Assembly (NCBI GenBank): GCA_002506175.1
Contig: DAXB01000010.1
Location: 1 to 32,443 of the forward strand
Direction of reading: 5' to 3'
Source of the DNA: Methanomassiliicoccaceae archaeon UBA113
GTDB taxonomy: Archaea > Thermoplasmatota > Thermoplasmata > Methanomassiliicoccales > Methanomethylophilaceae
Length of the DNA stretch: 32,443 nt
A model generated the notes under the pieces. The model made no database searches and had not been told where the DNA came from. It saw only the letters and a program-made list of their open reading frames with translations. Below are positions 31,122-32,443 of this stretch, in pieces. The position numbers and the translations under genes were made by a program. Positions within the stretch are counted from its first letter, which is position 1; every line of letters starts with the position of its first letter.

Positions 31122-31768
31122 CACTGCTCACCGTCCTCTGCTGTAATTCCTGCCTCGTCTGCATCGGCCTTTGCCTCTGCTGCTGCGTTGGCGGCTGCCT
31201 CTGCCTCTGCCTTTGCTTTGACTGCTGCGTTGGCGGCTGCCTGCTCTGCAGAGATCCTCATGGGGTGCATCTCGTCTGTGAAGGGTGATGCGGGGTTGTA
31301 CTCGATCGAGGATTCCTCGGCCCTTGAGACGATGTATCCGGGAACTGTGACCCTGTGTCCGTTCATGAAGATGTGTCCGTGGGTGATCATCTGACGTGCC
31401 TGCTTGATGGTGCTGCTCAGTCCCTTCTCGTAGACGATTGTCTGGAGACGGCGGGAGAGAACATCCTCGTCCTTCAGTGTGAGGATGTCGTTCAGTGTTC
31501 CATCCATGTTGAGGAATCCGAGCTTTCCGCATTTTGCGAGAAGCGCGTCTGCCTCTTTCTTAGCCTGTGCGTCTCCGGTCCTCAGTGCTGCCTGAAGGTC
31601 CCTGGACTGCTTCCTCAGGTTCCTGAGGATGGTCTCTGCTTTCCAGACCTCGGTCTTGTTCTTGAGTCCGAACTGGTTGACGACCTCAACCTCTGCCTTG
31701 ATCCTCTCGCCCTGCCAAGGGTGCGAAGGGGTGTCATATGTCTTTCTTGAAAACTTTGGATCTCCCAT
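31121..31768 (-). CDS. rps4: 30S ribosomal protein uS4 with alanine-rich C-terminal tail
   Basis: A 215-residue protein that helps nucleate 30S assembly. The N-terminus GDPKFSRKTYDTPSHPW and the S4 RNA-binding domain (RRLQTIVYEKGLSSTIKQARQMITHGHIFMNGHRV) are those of archaeal uS4. After residue about 172 a 40-residue tail of Ala, Glu, Lys and Asp follows, containing two near-identical 14-residue units (AAANAAVKAKAEAE, then AAANAAAEAKADAD). This makes the protein longer than many homologues, and the tail is probably a helix or disordered. GAGGTG lies before the ATG and only 10 bases separate it from the uS13 stop. Confidence 0.96.
   Translation of the reverse strand: MGDPKFSRKTYDTPSHPWQGERIKAEVEVVNQFGLKNKTEVWKAETILRNLRKQSRDLQAALRTGDAQAKKEADALLAKCGKLGFLNMDGTLNDILTLKDEDVLSRRLQTIVYEKGLSSTIKQARQMITHGHIFMNGHRVTVPGYIVSRAEESSIEYNPASPFTDEMHPMRISAEQAAANAAVKAKAEAEAAANAAAEAKADADEAGITAEDGEQ
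31180..31242. repeat. 42-base tandem repeat inside rps4
   Basis: A 21-base sequence is repeated exactly at 31180-31200 and 31222-31242 with a 42-base period. It encodes the two 14-residue alanine-rich units at the uS4 C-terminus and most likely arose by tandem duplication. Confidence 0.75.
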
Positions 31769-31778
31769 TTAAAACACC

Positions 31779-32252
31779 TCACTTCTTAGTAACTCCCAGA
31801 GTAAGTCCGTTCCTTCCGTTGGAGCGTGTCCTCTGTCCTCTCACCTTGTGGTGTCCCTCGTGCCTGATTCCACGGTAGCAGCGGATCATCTTCATCCTGT
31901 TGATATCCTCTTTCTGGATGATCTCAAGGTCCTGTCCGAACAGGTGCATATCTGCTCCAGTCTCGTAATCGATCTGCCTGTTGATTGCCCATGTGGGTGC
32001 GTACTCAACGTAGGACTTGACGAGTGTCTCAATCTCTTTCACTTTGTCGTCGGGAAGGGATCCGAATTTGACTGCGGGATCGACGTCTGCCTTCTTGGCA
32101 ACAATCTGTGCAACCCTCTTTCCGACTCCTTTGATGCTCTGGAGACCGATGACGACTCTCTTCTGTCCGTCGATATCTGAGTTGACGATACGGACGATAT
32201 AGTTGAAGTTCTCATCCTCGGTCTGCTGCGAGTCTTTCTTCGCTTTGGCCAT
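31779..32252 (-). CDS. rps13: 30S ribosomal protein uS13
   Basis: A 157-residue protein of the 30S head that contacts the large subunit and tRNA. The archaeal/eukaryotic-type core is seen: FNYIVRIVNSDIDGQK, then LQSIKGVGKRVAQIVAKK (the helix-hairpin-helix part), and the basic end RCYRGIRHEGHHKVRGQRTRSNGR. The start ATG at 32252 has a strong GGAGG seven bases upstream. It heads the uS13-uS4-uS11-Rpo3 operon and is preceded by a leader with two hairpins and tandem TATA elements. Confidence 0.97.
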   Translation of the reverse strand: MAKAKKDSQQTEDENFNYIVRIVNSDIDGQKRVVIGLQSIKGVGKRVAQIVAKKADVDPAVKFGSLPDDKVKEIETLVKSYVEYAPTWAINRQIDYETGADMHLFGQDLEIIQKEDINRMKMIRCYRGIRHEGHHKVRGQRTRSNGRNGLTLGVTKK

Positions 32253-32271
32253 TTTAATTCCTCCGTAAATG

Positions 32272-32318
32272 ATCCCCGAGGGGATTCGTTCAAGCTCCGT
32301 TTCCTTCCGGAAGGAGCT
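32272..32318 (-). promoter_or_regulatory. two hairpins in the leader of the uS13 operon
   Basis: Reading on the minus strand, AGCTCC/GGAGCT (32313-32318 with 32293-32298) encloses a palindromic TTCCGGAA, and about eight bases on, ATCCC/GGGAT (32281-32285 with 32272-32276) forms a second short stem. They end about eight bases before the GGAGG ribosome site. They could be a binding site for feedback control by a ribosomal protein; that is inference only. Confidence 0.45.
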
Positions 32319-32388
32319 CTCAGTGTTCGCTCACGAAATATCGAGAGTGGGTCCTGAGTTTACGTAAAAACGGCGATGGACTTACAAT

Positions 32389-32427
32389 ATATAAAGAACA
32401 CGCCTGCGCGTGTAATATAAAGAACAC
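32389..32427 (-). promoter_or_regulatory. duplicated TATA element around a palindrome, promoter of the uS13 operon
   Basis: The 13-base sequence ATATAAAGAACAC (plus-strand reading) occurs at 32389-32401 and again at 32415-32427, a 26-base period. On the minus strand each copy reads GTGTTCTTTATAT, that is, a TATA box with the same upstream element. Between them is the perfect palindrome ACACGC-CTGC-GCGTGT (32398-32413). The gene-proximal copy would start transcription near 32365, leaving a leader of about 110 bases. Confidence 0.55.
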
Positions 32428-32443
32428 CGCCCCTTAAAATTTG

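Noticed and set aside
1..32443. tRNA genes, CRISPR arrays, insertion sequences, attachment sites
   Set aside because: The intergenic gaps are short and were read on both strands; no cloverleaf, regularly spaced repeat, transposase or flanking duplication was seen.

Overview
The window looks like chromosomal DNA of a methanogenic archaeon of the Methanomassiliicoccales (Thermoplasmatota) or a close relative. Evidence: a D-family DNA polymerase large subunit, a topoisomerase VI A subunit, RNA polymerase subunit Rpo3 with an Fe-S domain, archaeal ribosomal protein order (uS13-uS4-uS11-rpo3), archaeal ether-lipid genes, a heterodisulfide-reductase-like protein, archaeal TATA boxes 20-35 bases before starts, moderately high GC, and several genes of bacterial flavour. 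Of 24 coding regions, 22 end in TGA, 2 in TAA and none in TAG, as expected if UAG is kept for pyrrolysine. The order-level placement is inference; 'archaeon' is firm.

Layout. 1-530: 3' end of topoisomerase VI subunit A. 575-6637: a bacterial-looking block: Bcr/CflA-type drug exporter, DUF362 ferredoxin protein, HtpG (Hsp90) and a DUF1846 protein. 6763-12510: a compact three-gene operon with a TerB-N/TerB-N/TerB-C protein, a BrxC/BrxD-like (DUF2791) ATPase and an Lhr/BrxHI-like SF2 helicase. This is the best candidate for a poorly described system, probably anti-phage defence or DNA processing. 12591-16270: a tightly overlapping operon of class I aminotransferase, an unrecognised 173-residue protein, mevalonate kinase and a fused HdrC-HdrB-type Fe-S protein. 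16282-17175: a converging EamA-family transporter.

17232-20236 (minus strand): a lipid-finishing operon of tetraether lipid synthase-like radical SAM enzyme, a 55-residue two-cluster ferredoxin and geranylgeranyl reductase. With mevalonate kinase nearby, the region covers both isoprenoid precursor synthesis and the last steps of membrane lipid maturation. 20391-24305: a 1304-residue surface protein with a pilin-like N-terminal anchor and a lamin-tail domain. 24345-28738: overlapping genes for a Nog1-type ribosome-assembly GTPase and the DNA polymerase D large subunit, uninterrupted by an intein. 28772-29755: an anchored extracytoplasmic protein of unknown function. 29868-32252 (minus strand): the uS13-uS4-uS11-Rpo3 operon, preceded by a leader with two hairpins and a duplicated TATA element.

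No tRNA, rRNA, CRISPR array, insertion sequence or attachment site was seen. All intergenic gaps are under 200 bases. Minimal-leader expression seems common: many TATA boxes lie so close to the start codon that the mRNA would have almost no 5' untranslated region, while downstream genes in operons are joined by 1-4 base stop/start overlaps or short gaps with GGAG/GAGGTG-type ribosome binding sites.
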